A stretch of DNA of 64,000 nt from JAKVBH01 sp049800955 (GTDB lineage Bacteria > Pseudomonadota > Alphaproteobacteria > Rhodobacterales > Rhodobacteraceae): assembly GCF_049800955.1 (NCBI RefSeq), contig NZ_JBNAGA010000001.1:62001-126000 (forward strand). The letters are read 5' to 3'. Numbering within the stretch: position 1 is the stretch's first letter; each line of letters starts with the position of its first letter. A program made the translations under genes and the position numbers. This document shows positions 18,049-25,866 of the stretch, piece after piece. Below the pieces are notes generated by a model. It did not search any database. It saw only the letters and a program-made list of their open reading frames with translations, and was not told the origin of the DNA.

Positions 18049-19047
18049 TCAACGGCGGCGGCGCAATCCGCGCAGAACCTTGCGGGTGTGCCAACTTGGG
18101 GGCCGCCGGGTTTGCGGCGCGGGGTTACCCTCGGCATCGGTCGCAAACCGGCGCAACATGTCTTTCAGAACGAGGCCCAGAGATGTCAGGATTGGGAAGA
18201 TCGTGGCGATGGCGATCAGCAACGGGCTTTTCAACGTGATGTCGACCCAGGAGGGCTTGCTGATAACAGGCTGCGGCACGCCATCATATTCGATCGACAA
18301 ACGGGCATCGGAAAATTCCGACACGAGAGACACATCCATGACGGGTTTGTCTGACCGCTTCGCCACATGCCCGAAGCTCACGGCAGGCACCAAGTCACGC
18401 GCTTCATCCATCTGGAGGATTTTCACCCGTGTCCCTGCAGCAAAAGTGCCGTCTTTAACGGCTTCTGTCGCAGTCCCGAAGAGAAAGGCCGGTCGTCCGG
18501 CTTCGCGTGCCTGCCATGTGCCCGACCAGAGGTAATTGCGCGTGGCGCCCGAGGCCAGGGGCTGGCCCAGCGTGACAAACGCGCGAAGCAAGAGCGCGCC
18601 AGACCGGTCCCACCCCTCGGGGCTGACCAAGACAAAGCCTCTGCGCGCAAGGGTCTCCGTTTCGCTCAAGGCTGTGATGCGCAGGCTCCCGTCTGGATCA
18701 ATGGTTAGCCGCAGGACGTCGCCCGCGCCCCATTCGGGCAAGACCTCTCCGCGCGGGCCTTCCGGCGCCGCTGCCGCGCCGCAGGGATCGGTCGCGCCGA
18801 GCCGTGGGATGGCAACCGGCGCACAGACCAGAGCATCCGCCAGCCGCCAATCAGGCTGTTGCGCTGTGAATTCCAGCTCAAGATACGAGGTTTGCGCCTC
18901 GATCAGGTAGCTGCGTTGGTTTGCGACAGAGAGCAGCGCCGTGAAGATCAGGGGCAGGATCAGTGCCAGCAGGACAAGCATCGTCGCCCCTCGGTGCACT
19001 AGCCGCAGGCAAACCGCCCTCCATCCCGTGGGTTTTACGGAAGCCAC
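18049..19047 (-). CDS. Membrane-anchored protein of unknown function
   Basis: 332 residues from GTG 19047; an internal ATG (MLVLLALILP) is an alternative. A strong membrane helix lies at about residues 23-45 and a second at about 275-298 (LLIAIATIFPILTSLGLVL), with a basic C-terminal tail ending in RRRR. The roughly 230 residues between the helices should be periplasmic and contain the cysteine pair near LVCAPVAIPRLGATDPC. I do not recognise a family. It overlaps the upstream secreted-protein gene by 13 bp, forming a two-gene operon divergent from a trypsin-like protease gene. Confidence 0.75.
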   Translation of the reverse strand: MASVKPTGWRAVCLRLVHRGATMLVLLALILPLIFTALLSVANQRSYLIEAQTSYLELEFTAQQPDWRLADALVCAPVAIPRLGATDPCGAAAAPEGPRGEVLPEWGAGDVLRLTIDPDGSLRITALSETETLARRGFVLVSPEGWDRSGALLLRAFVTLGQPLASGATRNYLWSGTWQAREAGRPAFLFGTATEAVKDGTFAAGTRVKILQMDEARDLVPAVSFGHVAKRSDKPVMDVSLVSEFSDARLSIEYDGVPQPVISKPSWVDITLKSPLLIAIATIFPILTSLGLVLKDMLRRFATDAEGNPAPQTRRPPSWHTRKVLRGLRRRR

Positions 19048-19712
19048 AATGTGATCTCTTCGCGCGGGGCCGCTTCGCCGTCGACGATCCGGAGAAGAGA
19101 CACGTCGACCGGGCCGCTGGATGTGTCTGGCGGCAACGGGCAGAGCGTGTCGTAGGCAATACGTGTCTCAAGCGGGGCAGGTTCGCATGCAATGGGTGTG
19201 ATACTGTCGCCCAGGTAGAGATACACCTGCTCGGCCTGAAATCCGTTGACCAAAAGCCCCGGAGCGGATTGCGCTTCGCCCCAGACGGTGAGCGCGACAT
19301 CCGTCACACGGGTCTCGCACGCGCCGCGGCTCAGGCGCACGCTCACACTGTCGCGCGGCCGCCCAGCCAGCGCCGCATTCAACGTGCTTTTGGGGTAGGG
19401 AACACCGGTCATGCCCCCGGCCCAGCTTGCGGGCACGGTATATTCATTGGCGGCAAGGTATTGCCCCTCCACCGTGATCACACGCGCGCACAAAATCTCG
19501 CTCTGCCACGCCGCCGGAATGTAGGCTTGCAGGGCCAATTCCTCAGATGGCGCGCTGGAGAATTGGAGCCCCGCGATGAATTGCCCGGCGATCAAGGCCG
19601 TGTCAGACACAGTTTCGTTGAATGGATCGGTTGCCAGTTGCAGGTCTTCGGCGCAGACTGCACTGGCCAATCCAATTGCCCCAGCCGCCAGACAAGACAT
19701 GACCGTTTGCAT
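19035..19712 (-). CDS. Exported protein of unknown function
   Basis: 225 residues from ATG 19712, preceded at 6 nt by AAGG. A signal peptide (about residues 1-20, cleaved near AVCA/ED) is clear. The mature part is acidic, with several cysteines (LCARVIT, RGACETR, ACEP, LCPLPP) that may form disulfides. No family is recognised. It is first in an operon with the following membrane protein. Its 5' end overlaps the start of the divergent protease gene by 14 bp. Confidence 0.72.
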   Translation of the reverse strand: MQTVMSCLAAGAIGLASAVCAEDLQLATDPFNETVSDTALIAGQFIAGLQFSSAPSEELALQAYIPAAWQSEILCARVITVEGQYLAANEYTVPASWAGGMTGVPYPKSTLNAALAGRPRDSVSVRLSRGACETRVTDVALTVWGEAQSAPGLLVNGFQAEQVYLYLGDSITPIACEPAPLETRIAYDTLCPLPPDTSSGPVDVSLLRIVDGEAAPREEITLWLP

Positions 19713-20799
19713 CACGCACCTTTTCCGTCAAACCCTTGTGTTAACCTTAGCCATTGTGCTGCTTGCTGCCAATGCTGGCTGGGCACAAAGCGTGCGCATC
19801 CAAAGCGGTGAGGGCAACAGGGGCTATGGCTGGATGTTTCAGCATGCCGGCAATTGCTATGTGATCTTCCCGCGGCATGTGGCGGGCGCCGCACATTTTG
19901 ATCGTGTCTCCGTCACGACAGCCGCGCCCGTGGTCAATGATCAGGCGTTTGTCATGCGCCCTTTCTGGCCGCAGATCGACCTGGTCGTGGGGGTGATTGA
20001 TCGCGGTGCGCTGGACGATCGCTGCACGGCCCGCCTGGCCGATTTGCGCGTCTCCTCGCAGGGGCGTTCCGCAGACAGAGCCCGGATGCATCGGATCAGC
20101 GCGCTGGGCACCGAAGAATGGGTGCCCCTTGAGATACGCAACCGCAGCTATCTGGAATTCGAAGGCGTTGTCAGCAATGCGGCGAGCGAGATCAGCGAGG
20201 GCACATCAGGCGCGTTTGCCTTCGTTGGCGGGCGTCCCATCGGGATGGCGACAAATACGGACCAACGCGACTACGCGGTTTTCATGCGGGCCGAAGAAAT
20301 CGCGATGAACCTCGAGCGGTTTTTCTCGGAACGCTCTGTGGCCTTTGCAAACCCGAACACGCCTACGCCCAAGGCCGATCCGAATACCGCGACGCAGAAG
20401 GCAGGGCTTGTGATCGCGCAGGCCCTGACCAACACGCCGCCGCTCCTGCCGCAGCATGCACCGGAGAACCTGCAAGGCGAAGGGCTCTACGTGGCTCAGC
20501 CGCAGGGGGCAATTGAGCTGACCTTGCGTCTGAGTGGAGATGATCTTCAGCCCGTCCAGCGCTTGCGCATGCGCGCGCCGGGGGACGGGGGGTTTGCCGT
20601 GCCCAAGGATATCGTGGTGCTATTGGACCAAACCGAAGCGGGCAAGAACTTTCGCTTTTGGCGCGACGGGCAGATGCGGCCCGACGGCGTGTTCGACACA
20701 GGGCAGGTTGCCGCCCGCAATGCGCGTTGGGTCCGCATTTTGATCTCCAGCGCCTGGGAGGCTGGCCCTCTGGCGCTGGACGAGGTCGTGATCGAGTAG
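19699..20799 (+). CDS. Secreted trypsin-like serine protease with C-terminal beta-sandwich domain
   Basis: 366 residues from ATG 19699, the start that gives a proper signal peptide (hydrophobic VLTLAIVLLAANAGWAQ). The mature protein has PRHVAG (His of the triad), QIDLVVG (Asp) and EGTSGAFAF (Ser in GTSG), the order and spacing of a trypsin-fold peptidase. The Ser and His contexts are divergent from classical proteases. After a threonine/proline/asparagine linker, the last 110 residues form a probable beta-sandwich ending in GPLALDEVVIE. It is divergent from two exported-protein genes, and its start codon overlaps theirs. It may process its neighbours' products, but that is inference. Confidence 0.75.
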   Translation: MTVCITHLFRQTLVLTLAIVLLAANAGWAQSVRIQSGEGNRGYGWMFQHAGNCYVIFPRHVAGAAHFDRVSVTTAAPVVNDQAFVMRPFWPQIDLVVGVIDRGALDDRCTARLADLRVSSQGRSADRARMHRISALGTEEWVPLEIRNRSYLEFEGVVSNAASEISEGTSGAFAFVGGRPIGMATNTDQRDYAVFMRAEEIAMNLERFFSERSVAFANPNTPTPKADPNTATQKAGLVIAQALTNTPPLLPQHAPENLQGEGLYVAQPQGAIELTLRLSGDDLQPVQRLRMRAPGDGGFAVPKDIVVLLDQTEAGKNFRFWRDGQMRPDGVFDTGQVAARNARWVRILISSAWEAGPLALDEVVIE

Positions 20800-20802
20800 G
20801 CG

Positions 20803-21432
20803 TCAATGCGACAGGTGCAGTTCTGCTTTCAATGGATCGTCTATCTTCTCAACGCTCGCCGCACCGGACAGTGTAGCGCCGTCCGCAAAGCCCAATCTGG
20901 CGTTCAGGTGCGGCACTTTTACGAAAATCCCGTCGCTGTTGAGCGATACGGCACAACCGCTGGTCTGGTTTGCCATCTGGTAACAGCCCTTTTCGGCATC
21001 AAACGGCCCGACATCGATTGTGACATAGGCCGTCCCCTCAGGTGAGACCGCCGCATCCAGATAATAGCGCGTCCATTTGGCAAAGTTGGCAAGGCCATCC
21101 TCGGACACACCGGACAGTGCCAGAGTAATCGGAACGCCGGTATCCAGAACATGCCTGGCCGCAATCATCCGAAGCTCCGGATTTGACGCCTGAAACCCAA
21201 AGGAAACTGCGCTGCGGACAAGGCTTTGATCGCCTGACGCGAGCATGATTTCCATTGCCGCCGCAGATCGCGCGGGATCGGGATCGTTCAGAAGTGTCTC
21301 GTAGGGCGACAACGCATTGACCCGCTGATCCACAAGGGCCGCAAGCGCCTCGGCGTTCAGGAGGTGGCTTTCAGCATGGGCGGGGCCGGTGAGTAAAGCT
21401 GCGGTGAGGGCAAGAGACAGCGCGCGGATCAT
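20803..21432 (-). CDS. Exported protein, paralogue of the next gene upstream
   Basis: 209 residues from ATG 21432, which overlaps the upstream stop as ATGA. The signal peptide (LALTAALLTGPAHA) is clear. The segment LSPYETLLNDPDPARSAAAMEIMLASGD parallels NPYQALLNDPDPRRSLAAMEVMLESGD in the upstream gene, so the two are tandem duplicates that have diverged strongly in the C-terminal half. The N-terminal half looks like short alpha-helical repeats; the C-terminal half is beta-rich with a CYQMANQTSGCAVSL cysteine pair. Family and function unknown. Its 3' end is 3 bp from the convergent protease gene. Confidence 0.72.
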   Translation of the reverse strand: MIRALSLALTAALLTGPAHAESHLLNAEALAALVDQRVNALSPYETLLNDPDPARSAAAMEIMLASGDQSLVRSAVSFGFQASNPELRMIAARHVLDTGVPITLALSGVSEDGLANFAKWTRYYLDAAVSPEGTAYVTIDVGPFDAEKGCYQMANQTSGCAVSLNSDGIFVKVPHLNARLGFADGATLSGAASVEKIDDPLKAELHLSH

Positions 21433-22049
21433 TGCATCAAACGGATGCGCATCGGCACCGGCTCGCCGACATTGTAGAGAAAGCCTTCGCCCGTCAGCAC
21501 ACCATCTGGCCCAAGAACCATCTGCGTCGTGAGGGTGCTGTCGATCTTCAGGATGACGCCATCGGTTGTCAGCGTGAAGAGGCATGCGCCATCGGTCCGG
21601 CGCGTGTAACAGCTTTGCTTCTCGTCATACTCGCCAATAAGCAGCTGGGCCGAGCCAATATTTTGGGAATCGACGCTGCCCTTGAGCCAGGACAGGATGG
21701 AATTGGAGAACTGGGGCGTGTCGATCTTGGAGCCGTCCATGCTCAGGTTGAGGGCAGGTCTGGACGCAAGAACGCCGCGCAAGGCGATGTCCTGCACCTG
21801 CGGGTTGGGCGATTGCAAACCAAACTCGATGGCCATCTTCGCCAGATCATTATCCCCCGATTCCAGCATGACCTCCATCGCAGCAAGGCTGCGCCGCGGG
21901 TCAGGATCGTTGAGCAGAGCCTGATACGGGTTTGCCGCTTCCAGCTTGGCGTCGATCTTGGCCAGGAGTTCTTCAGGCGTCGGTGTCTGTGCGGTGATTG
22001 GACCCGCGATCATCACAAGACCTGCAAGAATCAAAAGATGTTTTTTCAT
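21429..22049 (-). CDS. Exported protein, paralogue of the next gene downstream
   Basis: 206 residues from ATG 22049 (MKKHLLILAGLVMIAGPITAQ), a classic signal peptide with a GGGGAC upstream. It shares its N-terminal helical unit with the downstream gene and a cysteine pair in CYTRRTDGACLF placed like the pair in the paralogue, supporting duplication. No known family was recognised. The two genes are translationally coupled and convergent with the protease gene. A role as substrate, inhibitor or structural partner of the protease is possible but unproven. Confidence 0.72.
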   Translation of the reverse strand: MKKHLLILAGLVMIAGPITAQTPTPEELLAKIDAKLEAANPYQALLNDPDPRRSLAAMEVMLESGDNDLAKMAIEFGLQSPNPQVQDIALRGVLASRPALNLSMDGSKIDTPQFSNSILSWLKGSVDSQNIGSAQLLIGEYDEKQSCYTRRTDGACLFTLTTDGVILKIDSTLTTQMVLGPDGVLTGEGFLYNVGEPVPMRIRLMQ

Positions 22050-22188
22050 AGTGGCGTCCCCGGAATTCAAACTACCGGTACTGTGCCACATCTTGCGCGA
22101 AGGAGAAGCCTTTTCGCGCGCAAGGCCGGGCGTTATGCGCGAAATGTGCTATCGGCCCGGCGGCAAGTCGGACATGGCGGCCAAAGGA

Positions 22189-22626
22189 TCACTCGGGTAT
22201 TTCCCAGAAATCGCTGGGCATATCATGCAGCAACTCTGCAATCTTGTCGTCAATCCAATCGGCCCGTTCCTCCACGGACCATGACGAGACCGCGTCTTCG
22301 TGAGCCAGCAAGGCTGTGGCCTTGTCTCGGGCATGGCGGTATTTCATGTCTTCAACGCGCCCATCGGGCACAATCGCATAGACGAATTTACCGCCCATGG
22401 CGGCGGCGAGCTGTTCCATCTGTTTGAGCGAAACCGCACCGTCCTGTTCGCTGCGTTCGGCTTGATAAACCGCATTCCGGCTCACACCCTTGCGCCGCGC
22501 CACAAATTCGGCAGACATGCCCAGGGCGCGCCGCATGGTCGAAATCCAGCCCCGTTCCGGTGTCTCGACGCGGTCGAGATTGCTGGCGGCGCGGTCGATC
22601 CAGCGGGCAAGCCGGCGTTGTTCCAT
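22189..22626 (-). CDS. Mobile mystery protein A (XRE-type DNA-binding protein)
   Basis: 145 residues from ATG 22626; a GTG 12 nt upstream is an alternative. It fits the MmyA family: RGWISTMRRALGMSAEFVARRKGVSRNAVYQAERSEQDG is the characteristic helix-turn-helix block (about residues 25-65), followed by SLKQMEQLAAAMGGKFVYAIVP and a helical tail. MmyA genes normally sit beside mmyB, which encodes a Fic-domain protein; no Fic gene is present on either side here. It is divergent from the yqiJ-like/flotillin operon and may regulate that or its own promoter (inference). Confidence 0.85.
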   Translation of the reverse strand: MEQRRLARWIDRAASNLDRVETPERGWISTMRRALGMSAEFVARRKGVSRNAVYQAERSEQDGAVSLKQMEQLAAAMGGKFVYAIVPDGRVEDMKYRHARDKATALLAHEDAVSSWSVEERADWIDDKIAELLHDMPSDFWEIPE

Positions 22627-22772
22627 ATAGTTGGGCACGATAAAGAACGTCTCTTTCTGCTAGATATGAGCAGGATACATGTAATGAATATATTTTCAAA
22701 TGCGAAACTTTTGCACATATATCATTCACATTTATGTCAGTCGTGCTTATATAAATATTGAAAGGATTGTAG
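22627..22772. promoter_or_regulatory. AT-rich divergent promoter region, MmyA / yqiJ-like
   Basis: 146 bp, clearly AT-richer than the surroundings, separating the MmyA gene from the yqiJ-like gene. It contains TTGCACATATATCATTCACA and further A/T tracts suited to a promoter, and GAAAGGA as the ribosome site before the ATG at 22773. No exact -35/-10 pair is claimed. Confidence 0.5.
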
Positions 22773-23450
22773 ATGTACGCATTGTTGACGTCCGCCGGGA
22801 CGATCCCGTTTACGATATCATTGGCTGTTGTTCTGGGCCTGTTCGTGCTGGAGCTGCTGAGCGCTTTGCTGGGCAGCACGTTCTTGGGCGCAGGCACGGA
22901 TGCGCCGGATGTGGATCTGGACGCGGATTTTGATCTCTCGGTGGACGCAGATGCTGCGCTGGATCTCGACGTAGACGCTGCTGACGGTCTGGATGCCGGA
23001 ACGACGGGTGGGGTGTTTACCTGGATCGGGGCGCGCGATGTGCCGTTTTTGATCTGGCTGGTGTCATTCCTGACGATGTTCGGCCTGATGGGGCTCATCC
23101 TGCAATCTGCTGTGGGGAGCCTGCTGGGCATCCAACTGCCCGCCCTTGTCGCAGTGGCCATTGCCGCCGTGCCGGCGTTGGCTGTCACGCGGGTGATCGC
23201 GAATTGGGTAGCCCTGCTCATGCCCAAGACCGAGACAACAGCACTCAAGCCGCGGCATCTGAGCGGCGCGCGTGGCACGATCACGCAAGGCACAGCCTCT
23301 CGCGGCAAACCCGCTGAGGTCAAGATCCGGGACCGGTTTGGCAACATCCACTATCTGCGCGTTGAACCGCTGCATGAGACTGACAGCTTCCCACAAGGCA
23401 GCGATGTCACGCTGATACGCAAGCGCGGAGACCGGTTCTTCGTCATCTGA
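22773..23450 (+). CDS. YqiJ-like inner-membrane protein with OB-fold (NfeD-type) domain
   Basis: 225 residues. ATG 22773 follows AAAGGA. A membrane helix at about residues 10-32 is followed by an acidic low-complexity stretch made of repeating DVDLDADFDLSVDADAALDL (about 45-70), two helices at about 90-112 and 115-140, and a soluble OB-fold-like end (LSGARGTITQGTASRGKPAEVKI...HYLRVEP). YqiJ/NfeD proteins pair with flotillins in membrane microdomains; the gene is followed at 44 bp by a flotillin, matching the E. coli yqiJ-yqiK arrangement. The Asp repeat is unusual and could bind cations. Confidence 0.82.
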   Translation: MYALLTSAGTIPFTISLAVVLGLFVLELLSALLGSTFLGAGTDAPDVDLDADFDLSVDADAALDLDVDAADGLDAGTTGGVFTWIGARDVPFLIWLVSFLTMFGLMGLILQSAVGSLLGIQLPALVAVAIAAVPALAVTRVIANWVALLMPKTETTALKPRHLSGARGTITQGTASRGKPAEVKIRDRFGNIHYLRVEPLHETDSFPQGSDVTLIRKRGDRFFVI

Positions 23451-23494
23451 TCCCGGCGCGTCCAACACACGACCAACACTTAAGGAGTATCTCA

Positions 23495-25177
23495 ATGGAT
23501 TTAACTTCCATCGCTATCATTGCCGCAGTCATCGTTGGCCTGCTTGTTTTCATTGGCCTGATCATGGCCCGCCTCTACAAACGCACCACACGCGAGACCA
23601 GCATCGTGCGGACCGGTTCCGGCGGGCGGAAGGTCATCATGGATGGCGGTGTTGTGGTGGTCCCCTTCCTGCACGAGATTTCCATGGTCAACATGAAAAC
23701 CTTGCGCCTTGAGGTGTCTCGCGTCGAGGATCAGTCCTTGATCACCAAGGATCGCATGCGCGTGGATGTTGGCGTGGAGTTTTATGTCTCTGTGAACCCC
23801 ACCGATGAAGGCATCGCCCGCGCGGCCCAAACGCTGGGCGACCGTACCTTCCACGTGGATCAGTTGCGCGAGATGATCGAAGGCAAGCTCGTCGATGGTT
23901 TGCGCGCCGTGGCTGCTCAGATGACGATGGATGAGCTGCATGAGAACCGTGCGAGTTTTGTCCAGGAAGTGCAGAATGCGATTTCCGAGGACCTATTGAA
24001 AAACGGTCTGGAGCTGGAGGCCGTGTCTCTGACAGCCCTCGATCAGACCCCCTTTGAAAGCCTGGATGAGAACAATGCCTTCAACGCGGTTGGGATGCAG
24101 AAGCTTGCAGCCGTGATCGCCACGTCGCGCAAGCAGCGGGCCGAAATCACGGCGGAAGCGGATGTCTCCGTGGCCCGGTCCGAGATGGAAGCCGAGAAGC
24201 GCAAGTATGAGATCGAGCGCGAGCAAAAGGAGGCCTCCATCGCGCAGGTGCGCGAAATTCAGACCCTGCAAGCTGAGCAAGAGGCTGAGATTGCCCGTAA
24301 TCAGGAAGCCTCTGACCGTGCCAAGGAAGAGGCCCGCATCGCCCGTGAGCGCGCTGTGCGCGCCGCTGAGATTGAGCGTGAGCGCGTGATCCGGGAGGCC
24401 GAGATTGCCAATGAGCGTGAGCTTGAAGTGGCCGATCAGGAGCGTCAGATCATCATTGCACGCAAGTCCGAGGAGGAAAGCCAGGCCCGCGCCAGCGCCG
24501 ACCAGGCCCGCGCCGAGGCCAAGAAAGCTGCCGAGGCGATTGAGACGGCCCGGGCCGTGGCCGAAGCGGAGCGTCAAAAGCAGATCGCGCTGATCGAAGC
24601 CGCCAAGGAAGCGGAGCGTCAGGCCACGGCAATCCGTTTGGCCGCCGAGGCGGAAAAGGAAGCCGCGGCAGACAGGGCAGCAGCAAAGCTCGAAGAAGCG
24701 CAGGCTGATGCCAATGCTCTGACCGTGCGGGCGGAAGCCAAGCGCAAGGATTTGCTGGCCACTGCGGAGGGCCAGAAGGCGATCGCCAACTCGGAAAACG
24801 AGCTCAGCGCAGAGATCGTGGCCATGAAAGTGCGCCTTGCGCAGCTGGAGGCCATGCCTGCGATCATCGCCGAGATGGTGAAACCTGCCGAGAAAATCGA
24901 CTCGATCAAGATCCACCAGGTCACCGGCATGGGCCAGCCTTCAGGCGGCGGCGCGGATGCGTCTGGCGGCACGCCGGTCAACCAAGCGCTCGATTCCGTC
25001 CTCGGCATGGCCTTGCAGATGCCCGCGATGCAGGCGCTGGGCAAGGAGCTGGGCGTCAGTCTGGAGAACGGCGTTGCGGGTGTTGCGAATGATGTCATGG
25101 GCGTCAAAAGCGCCGCGCCTGCCGTAACCAACGGCGCGGCGCAGCCCGAGACATCCGAGGACGGCGTCGTCCAGTAA
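23495..25177 (+). CDS. Flotillin-family protein (YqiK-like)
   Basis: 560 residues. An AAGGAG precedes the ATG. A single N-terminal membrane helix (about 5-26) leads to an SPFH/band-7 domain (about 30-200, with GGVVVVPFLHEISMVNMKTLRLEV). A very long alanine/glutamate/arginine coiled coil (about 225-440) is followed by a flotillin C-terminal helix region (VAMKVRLAQLEAMPAIIAEM). Flotillins scaffold membrane domains and have been linked to membrane stress and fluidity. It is co-transcribed with the YqiJ-like gene and ends at a strong terminator. Confidence 0.93.
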   Translation: MDLTSIAIIAAVIVGLLVFIGLIMARLYKRTTRETSIVRTGSGGRKVIMDGGVVVVPFLHEISMVNMKTLRLEVSRVEDQSLITKDRMRVDVGVEFYVSVNPTDEGIARAAQTLGDRTFHVDQLREMIEGKLVDGLRAVAAQMTMDELHENRASFVQEVQNAISEDLLKNGLELEAVSLTALDQTPFESLDENNAFNAVGMQKLAAVIATSRKQRAEITAEADVSVARSEMEAEKRKYEIEREQKEASIAQVREIQTLQAEQEAEIARNQEASDRAKEEARIARERAVRAAEIERERVIREAEIANERELEVADQERQIIIARKSEEESQARASADQARAEAKKAAEAIETARAVAEAERQKQIALIEAAKEAERQATAIRLAAEAEKEAAADRAAAKLEEAQADANALTVRAEAKRKDLLATAEGQKAIANSENELSAEIVAMKVRLAQLEAMPAIIAEMVKPAEKIDSIKIHQVTGMGQPSGGGADASGGTPVNQALDSVLGMALQMPAMQALGKELGVSLENGVAGVANDVMGVKSAAPAVTNGAAQPETSEDGVVQ

Positions 25178-25199
25178 AGGCATCGCGCGCAGGCCAGCG

Positions 25200-25239
25200 G
25201 AAACGCCAGCGTCCCGTGCGGGCGCTGGCGTTTTGTTTT
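25200..25239 (+). terminator. Rho-independent terminator after the flotillin gene
   Basis: The arms AAACGCCAGCG (25201-25211) and CGCTGGCGTTT (25223-25233) enclose an inner CCCG/CGGG stem and are followed by TGTTTT, giving a long stem with a T tract. It lies 23 bp after the flotillin stop. Confidence 0.9.
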
Positions 25240-25247
25240 GGGCCCGG

Positions 25248-25661
25248 TCAGTCGTCCCGTCCGGGCTCGTCGGGATTGCTGGAGAAAAGTGCGATCTTGT
25301 TGCCTTGCGGATCGCGCAGATAGCCCACGTAGAACCGAGGCCCGTAGGCCGCGCGAAACCCCGGTTGCCCCTCATCCGTTCCGCCTGCGGCCAGCGCTGC
25401 GGCGTGCAGCGCGCGGACCTGTGCCTGCGTTCGTGCCTCAAAGGCGACCATCGTGCCATTGCCACTGGAGGCGGCCGTGCCATCAAATGGTGGCTTCACG
25501 TAGAATTCCGGCAACACAGGCTGGCCGGGATCTTCAGGCAAAGCGAAACTCAAGCCCTCGGGGCCTTCTTTGAGGCTGTAGCCCAAGTCAGGGAGAAAGG
25601 CCGTGTAGAAACGCTTGGCCTGCGCGATATCATCGGCGCCGACCGAGACATAGGACATCAT
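25248..25661 (-). CDS. VOC-family (glyoxalase/bleomycin-resistance-fold) protein
   Basis: 137 residues from ATG 25661. The sequence MSYVSVGADDIAQAKRFYTAFLPDLGY is the usual first beta-alpha unit, and YVGYLRDPQGNKIALFSS the usual last strand with a metal/substrate glutamate position replaced by lysine-adjacent residues. Members bind metal and act on small substrates; the specific reaction cannot be assigned. It lies convergent with the flotillin terminator and is followed upstream by a 79-bp duplication that ends the next gene. Confidence 0.85.
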   Translation of the reverse strand: MMSYVSVGADDIAQAKRFYTAFLPDLGYSLKEGPEGLSFALPEDPGQPVLPEFYVKPPFDGTAASSGNGTMVAFEARTQAQVRALHAAALAAGGTDEGQPGFRAAYGPRFYVGYLRDPQGNKIALFSSNPDEPGRDD

Positions 25662-25708
25662 TCAAAACACGCCTTTTGCATTGGTGTATCGCTCCGTTTG
25701 CCGAGTGT

Positions 25709-25866
25709 GCGGCCCCAGCGCTGGGGCCGCCACCTCCGCCTCACTCCGTGTGATGCACATCCTGCAAGCCATAGACCGGTGTCGGGAGCGGCCCCAGCGC
25801 TGGGGCCGCCACCTCCGCCTCACTCCGTGTGATGCACATCCTGCAAGCCATAGACCGGTGTCGGGA
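25709..25866. repeat. Exact tandem duplication of 79 bp, each copy starting with a 22-bp perfect palindrome
   Basis: Unit 1 is 25709-25787 and unit 2 is 25788-25866, identical by eye. Each begins with a GC-rich perfect palindrome (25709-25730 and 25788-25809; half-site GCGGCCCCAGC). The unit includes the last 16 or so codons of the flavin monooxygenase gene (stop at 25820-25822), so a copy of that 3' end lies beyond the real stop. No T tract follows the palindromes, so they are not classic terminators. Confidence 0.95.

Noticed and set aside
25709..25809. Palindromes as rho-independent terminators
   Set aside because: No T run follows either palindrome on either strand.
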